Origin: Hufsiella ginkgonis
GTDB taxonomy: Bacteria; Bacteroidota; Bacteroidia; Sphingobacteriales; Sphingobacteriaceae
Direction: 5' to 3'
NCBI RefSeq assembly: GCF_009834915.1
Contig: NZ_WVHS01000003.1
Coordinates: 1 to 64,000 of the forward strand
Length of the DNA stretch: 64,000 nucleotides
Each line of letters starts with the position of its first letter. Position 1 is the stretch's first letter. The notes beneath the pieces are model-generated. The model did no database searches and was not told the origin of the DNA. It saw only the letters and a list, made by a program, of their open reading frames with translations. Made by a program: the position numbers and the translations under genes. Of this stretch, positions 25,294 to 34,024 are shown piece by piece.

Positions 25294-25716
25294 ATGTTAC
25301 AGCCAAAGAGAACGAAGTTCAGGAAGATGCAAAAGGGCAAAATGAAAGGCCTCGCCGGTCGCGGTGCGGAGCTTGCCTTTGGTTCTTTCGGAATAAAATC
25401 ATTAGAACCGGCGTGGATCACCAGCAGGCAGATTGAAGCTGCCCGTATTGCCGTAACGCGCTTTATGAAACGTGAAGGCCAGGTGTGGATCCGCATTTTT
25501 CCTGACAAACCGGTAACCAAAAAACCTGCCGAAGTACGTATGGGTAAAGGTAAAGGTGCCCCTGAGTACTGGGTAGCTGTTGTACGCCCGGGCAGGATGA
25601 TCTTTGAAGCTGAAGGTGTGCCTCTGGAAGTTGCCAAGGAAGCATTACGTTTAGCCGCTCAAAAATTACCGGTACAAACCAAATTCGTTATGCGTAGGGA
25701 TTACGTAGAAGCATAA
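25294..25716 (+). CDS. rplP: 50S ribosomal protein L16 (uL16)
   Basis: A 140-residue uL16 with '[16 protein letters not shown]' at the N-terminus and '[19 protein letters not shown]' near the middle, including the Arg-rich loop that contacts A-site tRNA. Spacing to rpmC is 57 nt, widened by a heptad-repeat element. Confidence 0.97.
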   Translation: MLQPKRTKFRKMQKGKMKGLAGRGAELAFGSFGIKSLEPAWITSRQIEAARIAVTRFMKREGQVWIRIFPDKPVTKKPAEVRMGKGKGAPEYWVAVVRPGRMIFEAEGVPLEVAKEALRLAAQKLPVQTKFVMRRDYVEA

Positions 25717-25726
25717 AAAGGCCGGT

Positions 25727-25768
25727 GGCTGATAGCTGATAGCTGGCAGCCAATAGCCGAAAGCTAGA
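25727..25768. repeat. Heptad-repeat element, copy B (6 units)
   Basis: Between rplP and rpmC six 7-nt units lie in register: GGCTGAT, AGCTGAT, AGCTGGC, AGCCAAT, AGCCGAA, AGCTAGA. The first base and the AGC core are nearly invariant. The last unit ends only 5 nt before the rpmC ATG, so it replaces the usual ribosome-binding region. Confidence 0.72.
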
Positions 25769-25773
25769 AAAAA

Positions 25774-26001
25774 ATGAAAAACTCAGAGATTTTAGGGCTA
25801 TCAACAGAGGAGATCGTGGCTCGCATTGGCGAAGAAAAGGCCAGCCTCACTAAATTAAAATTTGCACATACCGTTTCTGCGATTGAAAATCCTACCCGGA
25901 TTGCCAAAGTAAGAAAAGATATAGCACGTTTAAACACAGAATTGACCAAGCGCAAAGCGGAAGCGAAAGCATCTGCGGAGTCAGGGTCCGCTTCTGAATA
26001 A
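25774..26001 (+). CDS. rpmC: 50S ribosomal protein L29 (uL29)
   Basis: A 75-residue uL29 with the two-helix core 'LSTEEIVARIGEEKASLTKLKF' and 'IENPTRIAKVRKDIARLNTEL', plus a short Ala/Ser tail. It lies near the exit tunnel beside L23. Its ribosome site is only 'AGAAAAAA', downstream of the heptad element. Confidence 0.94.
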   Translation: MKNSEILGLSTEEIVARIGEEKASLTKLKFAHTVSAIENPTRIAKVRKDIARLNTELTKRKAEAKASAESGSASE

Positions 26002-26013
26002 CAATAAGTCGAA

Positions 26014-26268
26014 ATGGAAAGACAATTAAGAAAGACCCGTACCGGGTTGGTAGTAAGCAACAAAATGGATAAATCCATCGTAGTTGCCGTGGAAAGGAAA
26101 GTAAAACACCCGATCTATGGTAAGTTCGTAAAGAAAACTACCAAATTTAAGGCTCATGACGAAGAAAACACATGTGGTGTCGGAGATACCGTGTTAATTA
26201 TGGAAACTCGTCCGCTGAGTAAGACAAAAAACTGGCGTTTGGTTCAAATTTTAGAGAGGGCTAAGTAA
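26014..26268 (+). CDS. rpsQ: 30S ribosomal protein S17 (uS17)
   Basis: An 84-residue uS17 with OB-fold segments '[20 protein letters not shown]' and '[19 protein letters not shown]'. It binds 16S rRNA helices early in assembly. It is followed by rplN after 1 nt. Confidence 0.97.
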   Translation: MERQLRKTRTGLVVSNKMDKSIVVAVERKVKHPIYGKFVKKTTKFKAHDEENTCGVGDTVLIMETRPLSKTKNWRLVQILERAK

Positions 26269-26269
26269 C

Positions 26270-26638
26270 ATGGTACAGCAGGAATCAAGACTCACTGTTG
26301 CAGACAACAGCGGAGCCAAAGAAGTTTTAGTGATCCGGGTGCTGGGCGGCACAGGCAAGCGTTATGCTTCCCTGGGCGACAAAGTAGTGGTTACCGTAAA
26401 AAGCGCGATCCCTTCCGGGAACGTGAAAAAAGGGACCGTCTCTAAGGCCGTGATCGTACGCACCAGTAAAGAAGTAAGACGTAAAGACGGTTCCTATATC
26501 CGTTTCGACGACAATGCGGCTGTATTGCTGAATGCCCAGGATGAGCCGCGCGGTACACGTATCTTCGGCCCGGTAGCCAGGGAGCTGCGTGAAAAACAGT
26601 TTATGAAAATTGTATCATTAGCACCGGAGGTACTGTAA
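26270..26638 (+). CDS. rplN: 50S ribosomal protein L14 (uL14)
   Basis: A 122-residue uL14 of standard length; '[21 protein letters not shown]' at the start and '[15 protein letters not shown]' with '[14 protein letters not shown]' near the end are typical. It contacts the small subunit in the inter-subunit bridge. It is followed after 1 nt by rplX. Confidence 0.98.
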   Translation: MVQQESRLTVADNSGAKEVLVIRVLGGTGKRYASLGDKVVVTVKSAIPSGNVKKGTVSKAVIVRTSKEVRRKDGSYIRFDDNAAVLLNAQDEPRGTRIFGPVARELREKQFMKIVSLAPEVL

Positions 26639-26639
26639 A

Positions 26640-26978
26640 ATGAATAAAGAGACTAAAGTAGCCAAACTGAAGGTACGCAAAGGCGACCTGGTGAAGATCA
26701 TCGCCGGCGACTCAAAAGGCAAAGAAGGCAAGATCCTGGAAGTAATTACAAAAACCAACAGGGCAGTGGTAGAAGGTGCTAACATGGTATCTAAACACAC
26801 TAAGCCAAATGCGGCCAACCCTAATGGCGGCATCGTTAAGAAAGAGGCTTCATTGCATATTTCTAACCTGATGGTGATCGACCCTAAATCCGGTAAGCCT
26901 TCACGTGTAGGAATTAAAAAGGACGATAAAGGTAAACTGGTTCGTGTAGCTAAAAAATCCGGGGAGGAAATTAAGTAA
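26640..26978 (+). CDS. rplX: 50S ribosomal protein L24 (uL24)
   Basis: A 112-residue uL24 with the KOW motif '[20 protein letters not shown]' (about 14-33), an assembly initiator on 23S rRNA. Its stop overlaps the rplE start by 1 nt (TAATG). Confidence 0.97.
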   Translation: MNKETKVAKLKVRKGDLVKIIAGDSKGKEGKILEVITKTNRAVVEGANMVSKHTKPNAANPNGGIVKKEASLHISNLMVIDPKSGKPSRVGIKKDDKGKLVRVAKKSGEEIK

Positions 26979-27544
26979 TGACTTATATACCAAGATTAAA
27001 AACAAAATACAAAGACGAGATCCGCACCGCGCTTAAGGACAAGTTCCAGTATAAGAGCGTAATGCAGGTCCCGAAATTGGAAAAGATTGCCATTAACCAG
27101 GGTGTTGGTGCCGCAACTACAGATAAAAAACTGATCGAGCATGCGATCACCGAGCTGACCACCATTACCGGTCAGCAGGCGATCTCTACCCGTTCGAAGA
27201 AAGATATCTCGAACTTCAAGTTACGTAAAGGTATGCCGATCGGTGTACGTGTTACGCTTCGCGATAATACCATGTACGAGTTCCTCGACAGGCTGATCGC
27301 TGTGGCGCTTCCGCGTATCCGTGATTTCAAAGGCATCAATGACAAAGGATTCGACGGCCGTGGTAACTATACACTGGGTATTACAGAGCAGATCATTTTC
27401 CCTGAAATTAACATCGATAAGATTAACAAGATCATGGGAATGGATATTACCTTTGTAACCTCCGCGAAATCGGATGTAGAAGCACTGGAGTTATTAAAGC
27501 AATTTGGTTTGCCTTTTAAGAATCAAAATAACAACAATCAATAA
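26978..27544 (+). CDS. rplE: 50S ribosomal protein L5 (uL5)
   Basis: A 188-residue uL5; '[18 protein letters not shown]' and '[17 protein letters not shown]' mark the family. It binds 5S rRNA and the P-site tRNA. The stop overlaps the rpsN start (TAATG). Confidence 0.97.
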   Translation: MTYIPRLKTKYKDEIRTALKDKFQYKSVMQVPKLEKIAINQGVGAATTDKKLIEHAITELTTITGQQAISTRSKKDISNFKLRKGMPIGVRVTLRDNTMYEFLDRLIAVALPRIRDFKGINDKGFDGRGNYTLGITEQIIFPEINIDKINKIMGMDITFVTSAKSDVEALELLKQFGLPFKNQNNNNQ

Positions 27545-27813
27545 TGGCTAAAGAAGGTGTAAAAGCGCGTGAAGTAAAGCGTGCACGGTTAGTTGCCAAA
27601 TATGCTGAAAAGAGAGCAGCGCTTAAAGCTGCAGGCGAGTTTGAAGAGCTGGACAAGTTGCCAAAGAACTCTTCGCCCGTACGTCTCCACAATCGGTGCA
27701 AATTAACCGGCCGTCCGAGAGGATATATGCGTCAGTTCGGTATTTCACGTGTAACATTCCGTGAAATGGCGCTTGCGGGCAAGATCCCGGGAGTGAAGAA
27801 GGCGAGCTGGTAA
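27544..27813 (+). CDS. rpsN: 30S ribosomal protein S14 (uS14), zinc-free type
   Basis: An 89-residue uS14 of the long form without the CxxC zinc motif (only one Cys, in '[13 protein letters not shown]'). The C-terminal '[23 protein letters not shown]' is standard. It is followed by a 169-nt gap filled by a heptad-repeat element before rpsH. Confidence 0.96.
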   Translation: MAKEGVKAREVKRARLVAKYAEKRAALKAAGEFEELDKLPKNSSPVRLHNRCKLTGRPRGYMRQFGISRVTFREMALAGKIPGVKKASW

Positions 27814-27818
27814 TAAAA

Positions 27819-27916
27819 GTTATACGTTTAACGTTCGACGTTGTGCGTTCCCGGTCCGGCGCTTAGCAAGGCGCCTGGGGGAATGTACAACGTCAAACGC
27901 ATAACGTCCAACCCCA
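27819..27916. repeat. Heptad-repeat element, copy C (14 units)
   Basis: Between rpsN and rpsH a 98-nt stretch divides exactly into fourteen 7-nt units. The left half has GTTATAC, GTTTAAC, GTTCGAC, GTTGTGC, GTTCCCG; the right half has AATGTAC, AACGTCA, AACGCAT, AACGTCC, AACCCCA. The GTTnnnC units on the left and GTnnAAC words on the right are reverse complements, giving a long imperfect hairpin with a GGCGC/GCGCC core at the centre. Confidence 0.8.
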
Positions 27917-27982
27917 ATGAATTAACCGATGGAAGGTCGTCCCGATGGACGGGAAGGAAACCACCATCACAGATCAAATATA

Positions 27983-28381
27983 ATGAATACAGATCCAATA
28001 GCAGATTATCTTACCCGGGTAAGGAATGCGATCAAGGCGAACCACAGGGTGGTTGAGATCCCCGCTTCTAACCTGAAGAAGGAGATCACCAAAGTACTTT
28101 TCGACAAAGGGTACATCACAAACTACAAGTTTGAAGATTCAACCGTGCAGGGCACGATCAAGATCGCGTTGAAATATCACCCGATCACCAAGATCCCCGC
28201 GATCCGCACCATCACCCGCGTAAGCAGCCCGGGTTTAAGGCAATATGCCGGAATGGACAACATGCCGCGCGTACTCAACGGATTAGGCATCGCCATCCTC
28301 TCTACTTCTAAAGGTGTTATGACCGATAAAGAAGCCAGGAGCCTCAATATCGGCGGTGAAGTTTTATGTTACGTTTATTAA
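27983..28381 (+). CDS. rpsH: 30S ribosomal protein S8 (uS8)
   Basis: A 132-residue uS8. The ATG at 27983 gives the family start 'MNTDPIADYLTRVRNAIKANH'; an upstream in-frame ATG at 27929 would add an unusual His-rich extension and is rejected. 'LSTSKGVMTDKEA' near the C-terminus is the rRNA-binding signature. In E. coli S8 regulates the spc operon. Confidence 0.96.
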   Translation: MNTDPIADYLTRVRNAIKANHRVVEIPASNLKKEITKVLFDKGYITNYKFEDSTVQGTIKIALKYHPITKIPAIRTITRVSSPGLRQYAGMDNMPRVLNGLGIAILSTSKGVMTDKEARSLNIGGEVLCYVY

Positions 28382-28398
28382 CGATAGGAGATTAAGCG

Positions 28399-28956
28399 AT
28401 GTCAAGAATAGGAAAAGCGCCAATTGCGATCCCGGCAGGAGTTACCCTCTCTGTATCAGATAATAACCTGGTAACTGTAAAAGGACCAAAAGGAGAATTA
28501 ACCCAGCAGGTTGATTCGGATATAACCGTATCACAGGAAGATACCAATATTATCGTTAAAAGGCCATCTGAGCAGAAACGCCACAAAGCGCTTCACGGTC
28601 TGTACCGCTCACTGATCAATAACATGGTTAAAGGTGTAACCGAAGGGTACAAAACTACGCAGGAACTGGTAGGTGTAGGTTACCGTGCTACAAACACAGG
28701 TAATACACTTGACCTTGTTTTGGGCTACTCTCACCATTATGTTTTCGAGTTACCAAAAGAGATCAAAGTAACCACCACCGCGGATAAGGGTAAGAACCCG
28801 ACCATCATTTTAGAAAGCATTGACAAACAGTTGTTGGGCCAGGTAGCTGCAAAGATCCGCTCACTTCGTACACCTGAACCATATAAAGGAAAAGGTATCA
28901 AGTTCGCGGGTGAAGTATTGAGAAGAAAAGCAGGTAAATCAGCATCTAAAAAATAA
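28399..28956 (+). CDS. rplF: 50S ribosomal protein L6 (uL6)
   Basis: A 185-residue uL6 with '[15 protein letters not shown]' at the start and the C-terminal '[20 protein letters not shown]', the conserved rRNA-binding segment near the sarcin-ricin loop. Full length, followed by rplR after 5 nt. Confidence 0.97.
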   Translation: MSRIGKAPIAIPAGVTLSVSDNNLVTVKGPKGELTQQVDSDITVSQEDTNIIVKRPSEQKRHKALHGLYRSLINNMVKGVTEGYKTTQELVGVGYRATNTGNTLDLVLGYSHHYVFELPKEIKVTTTADKGKNPTIILESIDKQLLGQVAAKIRSLRTPEPYKGKGIKFAGEVLRRKAGKSASKK

Positions 28957-28961
28957 TCATC

Positions 28962-29315
28962 ATGGCAGGAACAAAATCATCCCGCAGAGAGCGGATTAAA
29001 AAAGGGATCAGGAAAGTAATTTCTGGTTCAGCTGAGCGCCCCCGTTTATCAGTATACAGGAGCAACAAAGGCATTTATGCCCAGATCATTGATGATACCA
29101 CCGGAAAAACACTGGTTTCTACTTCTTCCCTGGCAAAAGATTTTTCTGTAAAAGGAACAAAGATCGAGCAGTCGAAAGAAGTCGGTAAAACAGTAGCTGA
29201 GAAAGCGATCGCAGCAGGGATCAGCAAAGTGGTCTTCGACAGGAATGGTTATTTATACCATGGCCGCGTGAAATCACTCGCAGAAGGTGCCCGTGAAGGC
29301 GGTTTAGATTTTTAA
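28962..29315 (+). CDS. rplR: 50S ribosomal protein L18 (uL18)
   Basis: A 117-residue uL18; '[20 protein letters not shown]' and '[25 protein letters not shown]' are diagnostic. It carries 5S rRNA to the ribosome together with L5. Confidence 0.97.
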   Translation: MAGTKSSRRERIKKGIRKVISGSAERPRLSVYRSNKGIYAQIIDDTTGKTLVSTSSLAKDFSVKGTKIEQSKEVGKTVAEKAIAAGISKVVFDRNGYLYHGRVKSLAEGAREGGLDF

Positions 29316-29338
29316 TCACAGCTGAAAAAAATAAGAAA

Positions 29339-29857
29339 ATGTCAACAATCAATATAAAGAGAGTAAAATCAAGCGAGATCGAATTAAAAGACCGCCTGGT
29401 AAGTATTCAGCGTGTGGCTAAGGTTACCAAAGGGGGACGTACATTCAGTTTCTCGGCAATCGTGGTAGTAGGCGACGAGAATGGCGTAGTAGGTTACGGC
29501 CTGGGCAAAGCCAAAGAAGTAACGGAGGCGATTGCTAAAGGTGTGGACGACGCGAAAAAGAACCTGGTAAAGGTTCCTGTGATCAACGGTACCATCCCGC
29601 ACGAGCAGATCGGCAAATTTTCCGGTGGTTTCGTGTTCATCAAACCTGCAGCAAACGGTACCGGTGTTATCGCCGGTGGCGCGATGCGTGCAGTGCTTGA
29701 AAGTGCCGGCGTACATAACGTACTCGCTAAATCAAAAGGATCATCGAACCCGCATAACGTGGTTAAAGCAACTGTATCGGCATTATCGCAATTGCGCGAT
29801 GCATATACAGTAGCGCAGCACCGTGGTGTGGAATTGGGTAAAGTTTTTAACGGATAA
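29339..29857 (+). CDS. rpsE: 30S ribosomal protein S5 (uS5)
   Basis: A 172-residue uS5 with '[23 protein letters not shown]' and '[20 protein letters not shown]', the double-stranded RNA-binding domain, and '[23 protein letters not shown]', the C-terminal domain. It lies at the mRNA entry channel. Confidence 0.97.
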   Translation: MSTINIKRVKSSEIELKDRLVSIQRVAKVTKGGRTFSFSAIVVVGDENGVVGYGLGKAKEVTEAIAKGVDDAKKNLVKVPVINGTIPHEQIGKFSGGFVFIKPAANGTGVIAGGAMRAVLESAGVHNVLAKSKGSSNPHNVVKATVSALSQLRDAYTVAQHRGVELGKVFNG

Positions 29858-29861
29858 GACG

Positions 29862-30041
29862 ATGGCTAAGATCAAAGTAACACAGATTAAAAGCGTTATC
29901 GACAGAAGCGAGCGCCAGAAAAAAACCATGCAGGCATTGGGCTTGAATAAGATCAACCAGTCTGTAGAGGTGGAAGCCAGCCCGGCCATTATCGGGATGG
30001 TAAGGAAAGTTAATCATTTAGTGGCAGTAGAAAGTATCTAA
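29862..30041 (+). CDS. rpmD: 50S ribosomal protein L30 (uL30)
   Basis: A 59-residue uL30, start ATG at 29862 giving 'MAKIKVTQIKSVIDRSERQ' and ending in 'RKVNHLVAVESI'. An upstream in-frame GTG (29823) inside rpsE is not needed. It follows rpsE by 4 nt. Confidence 0.95.
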   Translation: MAKIKVTQIKSVIDRSERQKKTMQALGLNKINQSVEVEASPAIIGMVRKVNHLVAVESI

Positions 30042-30043
30042 TC

Positions 30044-30490
30044 ATGAACTTAAGTAACTTAAAACCTGCAGAAGGTTCTACAAAAAACAGGAAACGTATC
30101 GGTCGCGGTACGGGTTCCGGACGGGGTGGTACATCAACACGCGGACATAAAGGTGCCGGTTCACGTTCTGGTAATTCTACCAAGATCGGCTTTGAAGGCG
30201 GTCAGATGCCTTTACAGCGCCGCTTACCTAAGGTAGGTTTCAAAAATATCAACAGGGTAGAGTATGTAGGTGTTAACCTGGATGTGATCCAGGGCCTCGC
30301 TGAGAAATTCAACCTCGAAGCGGTTGATTTCGCCGTATTAAAGGAGCACGGTCTCGTATCGAAAAACGACCTGGTTAAGATCCTCGGAAGAGGCGAACTA
30401 AAAGCTAAACTGGAAGTTAAAGCACATGCTTTTACTGCAACCGCTCAAAAAGCTATCGAAGCAGCTGGTGGTTCTACAGTTAAATTGTAA
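30044..30490 (+). CDS. rplO: 50S ribosomal protein L15 (uL15)
   Basis: A 148-residue uL15 with the Gly/Arg-rich N-terminal arm 'KRIGRGTGSGRGGTSTRGHKGAGSRSG' and 'FEGGQMPLQRRLPKVGF'. It is followed after 3 nt by secY, as in most bacteria. Confidence 0.97.
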   Translation: MNLSNLKPAEGSTKNRKRIGRGTGSGRGGTSTRGHKGAGSRSGNSTKIGFEGGQMPLQRRLPKVGFKNINRVEYVGVNLDVIQGLAEKFNLEAVDFAVLKEHGLVSKNDLVKILGRGELKAKLEVKAHAFTATAQKAIEAAGGSTVKL

Positions 30491-30493
30491 CAG

Positions 30494-31837
30494 ATGAAGA
30501 AACTGATCACAACCTTAACCAACATCTGGAATATTGAGGACCTCAGGGCGCGGATCTTCTTCACACTGATATGTCTCCTGGTTTACCGGGCGGGATCTTA
30601 TATTACCCTTCCAGGTGTTGATGCGAATATCCTCGATCTGAAATCGGCTAAAGAAGCCAGTGGTCTTGTAGGCCTGATCAATATGTTTGCAGGGGGGTCG
30701 TTTTCCCGTGCATCTATCTTCGCCCTTGGCGTGATGCCGTATATCTCGGCATCCATCGTAGTTCAGCTGTTGGGTATCGCTGTCCCTTCTTTCCAGAAAA
30801 TGCAGAAAGAAGGAGAAAGCGGCCGTAAAAAGATCAACCAGATCACTCGTTACCTGACGGTGGCGATCACCCTGCTCCAGGGCGCGGCGTATGTTCGCTC
30901 AGGACAGATCCCCGTCGACGCGAAGATCTTGTCTGAACCGATGTTTACCATCTCTTCGATGTTCGTTCTTTCTGCCGGTACCCTCTTCGTGATGTGGCTG
31001 GGTGAAAAGATCACCGACAGGGGTATCGGTAACGGTATTTCCCTGATCATTATGGTTGGGATCATTGCCCAGCTGCCCCCGGCACTCCTTGGAGAGTTCG
31101 GCTCGAGAATGGCGGGTGAAGGTGCCGGCGGGCCTATTCCGTTCGTACTTGAGATCATCGCTTTGATCGCCGTGGTGATGTTCACTATCCTGATCGTTCA
31201 GGGTGTGAGAAAGATCCCGGTACAATATGCGAAGAAGATCGTTGGTAACAAGCAGTATGGCGGTGTGCGTCAGTATATTCCGTTGAAAGTAAATGCAGCC
31301 GGTGTAATGCCGATCATTTTCGCCCAAGCGATCATGTTCATCCCGACAACATTGGGCAGCATTTTCCCATCTGCACAAGGACCGGTATTGACCTCGCTGA
31401 GCAATTACACGTCGCTTCCGTATAACCTGGTGTTTGCATTCCTGATCATCGCTTTTACCTTTTTCTATACGGCCATTACCGTTAACCCGGTACAGATGTC
31501 TGATGATATGAAGAAGAACGGCGGATTTATCCCGGGTGTAAAGCCAGGAAAGTTCACCGGGGAGTACATCGATTCAGTGATCTCAAAGATCACGTTACCC
31601 GGTTCGGTATTCCTCGCCATCATTGCGATCCTGCCTTCCATGGCGGCCAAAGTTGGAATAAGCAGCCAGTTTGCGCATTTCTTTGGAGGTACTTCGCTAT
31701 TGATCCTGGTGGGTGTTGTGCTGGATACGTTACAGCAGATAGAGAGTCATTTATTAATGCGTCATTATGACGGGCTAATGAAGACTGGCAGGATCAAGGG
31801 ACGTACACCTGTTGCTGCAGGAGTTACGGGTAACTAA
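30494..31837 (+). CDS. secY: Protein translocase subunit SecY
   Basis: A 447-residue inner-membrane channel subunit with ten membrane segments. 'VDANILDLKSAKEASGLVGLINMFAGG' marks the first periplasmic/plug region and 'FFYTAITVNPVQMSDDMKKNGGFIPG' the large cytoplasmic loop that binds SecA and ribosomes. It exports signal-peptide proteins such as the lipoproteins and T9SS cargo in this window. It is followed by map after 3 nt. Confidence 0.97.
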   Translation: MKKLITTLTNIWNIEDLRARIFFTLICLLVYRAGSYITLPGVDANILDLKSAKEASGLVGLINMFAGGSFSRASIFALGVMPYISASIVVQLLGIAVPSFQKMQKEGESGRKKINQITRYLTVAITLLQGAAYVRSGQIPVDAKILSEPMFTISSMFVLSAGTLFVMWLGEKITDRGIGNGISLIIMVGIIAQLPPALLGEFGSRMAGEGAGGPIPFVLEIIALIAVVMFTILIVQGVRKIPVQYAKKIVGNKQYGGVRQYIPLKVNAAGVMPIIFAQAIMFIPTTLGSIFPSAQGPVLTSLSNYTSLPYNLVFAFLIIAFTFFYTAITVNPVQMSDDMKKNGGFIPGVKPGKFTGEYIDSVISKITLPGSVFLAIIAILPSMAAKVGISSQFAHFFGGTSLLILVGVVLDTLQQIESHLLMRHYDGLMKTGRIKGRTPVAAGVTGN

Positions 31838-31840
31838 ACC

Positions 31841-32650
31841 ATGCCTTCGAAGTCAAACATCTATTACAAATCTCCCGAAGAGGTTGAACTAATCAGAGAA
31901 AGCTCCTTACTGGTTTCCAGGACATTGGCCGAAGTGGCTAAGGTGATAGGACCGGGCATAAGGACCATTGAACTTAATACGCTTGCGGAAAGCTTTATCA
32001 GGGATAACGGCGGCGTGCCGGCCTTCCTTAATTATAACGGCTTTCCCTGGTCGCTCTGCATTTCGCTGAATGACCAGGTGGTACATGGCTTTCCCGGCCA
32101 ATATGCACTGAAAGAGGGTGATATCGTTTCCGTAGACTGCGGGGTGATCCTGAACAAGTTTTTCGGTGATTCGGCATATACCTTTCCTATCGGCGAGATT
32201 GACCCGGTTATTGGAAAGTTGCTTAGGGTCACCAAAGAATGCGTAGCCCTGGGCGCCGAGAAAGCGGTGGCGGGAATGCGGCTTGGCGATATTGGACATG
32301 CTGTGCAGGAACATGCAGAAAAGAACGGTTACGGTGTAGTTAAAGAACTTGTTGGGCATGGCGTGGGAGTAAAGCTCCATGAAAGCCCCGAAGTGCCTAA
32401 CTATGGCAAACGCGGTTCAGGCATGCTGCTCGAGGAAGGAATGGTACTTGCGATTGAACCTATGATCAACCAGGGAAGGGCATCGGTGAAGTTCTGGGAT
32501 GATGGCTGGACCGTAAGCACGGTCGATAAAAAGCCGTCGGCGCATTATGAGCATACGGTTGCGGTGAAAAAAGGAAAGTCCGACGTACTCTCTACCTTCG
32601 AATATATCGAAGAAGTATTGGGAAAGCGGACAGCGCCGGAAAATTTATAA
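31841..32650 (+). CDS. map: Methionine aminopeptidase, type I
   Basis: A 269-residue MetAP with the five metal ligands recognisable in context: Asp in 'VSVDCGVI', Asp in 'FFGDSAYTF', His in 'VGHGVGVKLHESPE', Glu in 'VLAIEPMI' and Glu in 'HYEHTVAV'. It removes initiator Met from nascent proteins. It has a short N-terminal addition before 'KSPEEVELIRESS'. It is coupled to secY. Confidence 0.97.
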   Translation: MPSKSNIYYKSPEEVELIRESSLLVSRTLAEVAKVIGPGIRTIELNTLAESFIRDNGGVPAFLNYNGFPWSLCISLNDQVVHGFPGQYALKEGDIVSVDCGVILNKFFGDSAYTFPIGEIDPVIGKLLRVTKECVALGAEKAVAGMRLGDIGHAVQEHAEKNGYGVVKELVGHGVGVKLHESPEVPNYGKRGSGMLLEEGMVLAIEPMINQGRASVKFWDDGWTVSTVDKKPSAHYEHTVAVKKGKSDVLSTFEYIEEVLGKRTAPENL

Positions 32651-32689
32651 AAAAAATCCTGGGAATATAAAATTTCGAAATTTTTTATT

Positions 32690-32697
32690 TAATTTTG
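32690..32697 (+). promoter_or_regulatory. Possible -7 box before infA
   Basis: TAATTTTG fits TAnnTTTG, 46 nt before infA, in an AT-rich 92-nt gap that also holds the palindromic AAATTTCGAAATTT. A -33 TTTG at 19-nt spacing is missing. It may give infA-rpmJ-rpsM an extra internal promoter. Confidence 0.4.
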
Positions 32698-32742
32698 CGT
32701 CCCCGTTTAACAGGGTAAATTAAGTAAAAATCAAGAAAATAT

Positions 32743-32961
32743 ATGGCTAAACAAGCCTCTATTGAACAGGACGGCATCATAAAAGAAGCATTATCAAACG
32801 CGATGTTCCGGGTAGAACTGGAAAACGGTCACGAGATAATTGCACACATTTCAGGTAAGATGCGGATGCACTACATCAAGATCTTGCCTGGGGATAAAGT
32901 TAAATTAGAAATGTCGCCTTACGATTTGTCAAAAGGCAGGATAACTTATAGGTATAAATAA
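32743..32961 (+). CDS. infA: Translation initiation factor IF-1
   Basis: A 72-residue IF-1 with the whole S1-like OB fold: '[41 protein letters not shown]' in the centre. It binds the A site of the 30S subunit during initiation. Standard length. rpmJ starts 1 nt later. Confidence 0.98.
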   Translation: MAKQASIEQDGIIKEALSNAMFRVELENGHEIIAHISGKMRMHYIKILPGDKVKLEMSPYDLSKGRITYRYK

Positions 32962-32962
32962 T

Positions 32963-33079
32963 ATGAAAGTTAGAGCATCCATCAAAAAGCGTAGTGCTGA
33001 TTGCAAGATCATTCGCCGTAAGGGAAAACTTTACGTAATTAACAAGAAGAACCCTAAATACAAACAACGTCAGGGATAA
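32963..33079 (+). CDS. rpmJ: 50S ribosomal protein L36 (bL36), zinc-free type
   Basis: A 38-residue protein starting [15 protein letters not shown] and ending KYKQRQG. It has one Cys instead of the CxxC...CxxxxH zinc set, as is typical of Bacteroidota bL36. The start is the ATG 1 nt after the infA stop. Confidence 0.95.
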   Translation: MKVRASIKKRSADCKIIRRKGKLYVINKKNPKYKQRQG

Positions 33080-33094
33080 GATAATTCAGATGGA

Positions 33095-33157
33095 CGATTT
33101 TCGGTTTACGGTTTCCAGTATGGCGTAAATCATCAATCGGAAATCGTAAATCGCTAA
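33095..33157. repeat. Heptad-repeat element, copy D (9 units)
   Basis: Between rpmJ and rpsM nine 7-nt units follow in register: CGATTTT, CGGTTTA, CGGTTTC, CAGTATG, GCGTAAA, TCATCAA, TCGGAAA, TCGTAAA, TCGCTAA. Units at the left (CGGTTTA) and right (TCGTAAA) are near reverse complements, forming a dyad about 33125. Confidence 0.75.
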
Positions 33158-33165
33158 ATAAAACT

Positions 33166-33543
33166 ATGGCAAGGATAGCAGGTATTGATTTACCAAGAAA
33201 CAAAAGGGGAGAGATCGGTCTTACGTACATTTTCGGTATCGGACGGTCTACCGCACAGAGCATTTTAGATCAGGCAGGAATCGGCTATGATGTAAAGGTA
33301 CAGGATTGGACTGACGAGCAGTTGTCGGCAATTCGTGGTATCATCAACGATCAGATCAAAGTTGAGGGCTCATTGCGCTCTGAAGTTCAGCTTAATATCA
33401 AGCGTTTGATGGACATCGGATGTTACCGTGGCTTACGTCACCGTAAAGGTCTTCCTGTTCGCGGACAGCGCACCAAAAACAATTCGCGTACCCGTAAAGG
33501 CAAGCGTAAGACAGTTGCAAACAAGAAAAAGGCTACTAAATAA
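33166..33543 (+). CDS. rpsM: 30S ribosomal protein S13 (uS13)
   Basis: A 125-residue uS13; '[26 protein letters not shown]' and '[27 protein letters not shown]' are diagnostic. It contacts the P-site tRNA and the large subunit. First gene of the alpha-operon part. Confidence 0.97.
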   Translation: MARIAGIDLPRNKRGEIGLTYIFGIGRSTAQSILDQAGIGYDVKVQDWTDEQLSAIRGIINDQIKVEGSLRSEVQLNIKRLMDIGCYRGLRHRKGLPVRGQRTKNNSRTRKGKRKTVANKKKATK

Positions 33544-33555
33544 TACCGGATAGTA

Positions 33556-33945
33556 ATGGCTAAAACTAAAAAAGTAACCAAAAAGCGCATCGTAGTGGTT
33601 GAGCCCGTTGGGCAGGCGCACGTGAATGCGACATTCAATAATATCATCATCACGCTGACTAACAGCCAGGGACAAGCAGTGTCCTGGTCGTCTGCCGGTA
33701 AGATGGGTTTCAAAGGTTCTAAAAAGAACACTCCTTATGCCGCCGGACAGGCTGCTGCCGATTGCGGTAAAGTAGCGTACGACCTTGGATTACGTAAAGT
33801 AGAAGTGTTCGTAAAAGGCCCGGGCGCAGGTCGGGAGTCTGCAATCAGGACGCTTCAAACCACTGGGATCGAAGTAACCACTATCAGGGACATTACACCT
33901 ATGCCCCACAACGGCTGCCGCCCTCCAAAGAGAAGAAGAGTATAA
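33556..33945 (+). CDS. rpsK: 30S ribosomal protein S11 (uS11)
   Basis: A 129-residue uS11; '[42 protein letters not shown]' and the C-terminal '[16 protein letters not shown]' are standard. It lines the mRNA exit channel. Confidence 0.97.
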   Translation: MAKTKKVTKKRIVVVEPVGQAHVNATFNNIIITLTNSQGQAVSWSSAGKMGFKGSKKNTPYAAGQAAADCGKVAYDLGLRKVEVFVKGPGAGRESAIRTLQTTGIEVTTIRDITPMPHNGCRPPKRRRV

Positions 33946-34024
33946 CTTCTTATAGTAAATTAATATAAATTTTAAAGCTAAGAGTCGGCAACTGCGGGTT
34001 GCATGATACTTTAAACAAACAAAA

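Noticed and set aside
27819-27916. Heptad element as a CRISPR or rho-independent terminator
   Set aside because: No constant repeat with unique spacers, and no T-run after the stem; the 7-nt register explains it better.
27929-27982. N-terminal extension of rpsH from an upstream ATG
   Set aside because: It would add His-rich text not seen in S8; the family start is at 27983.
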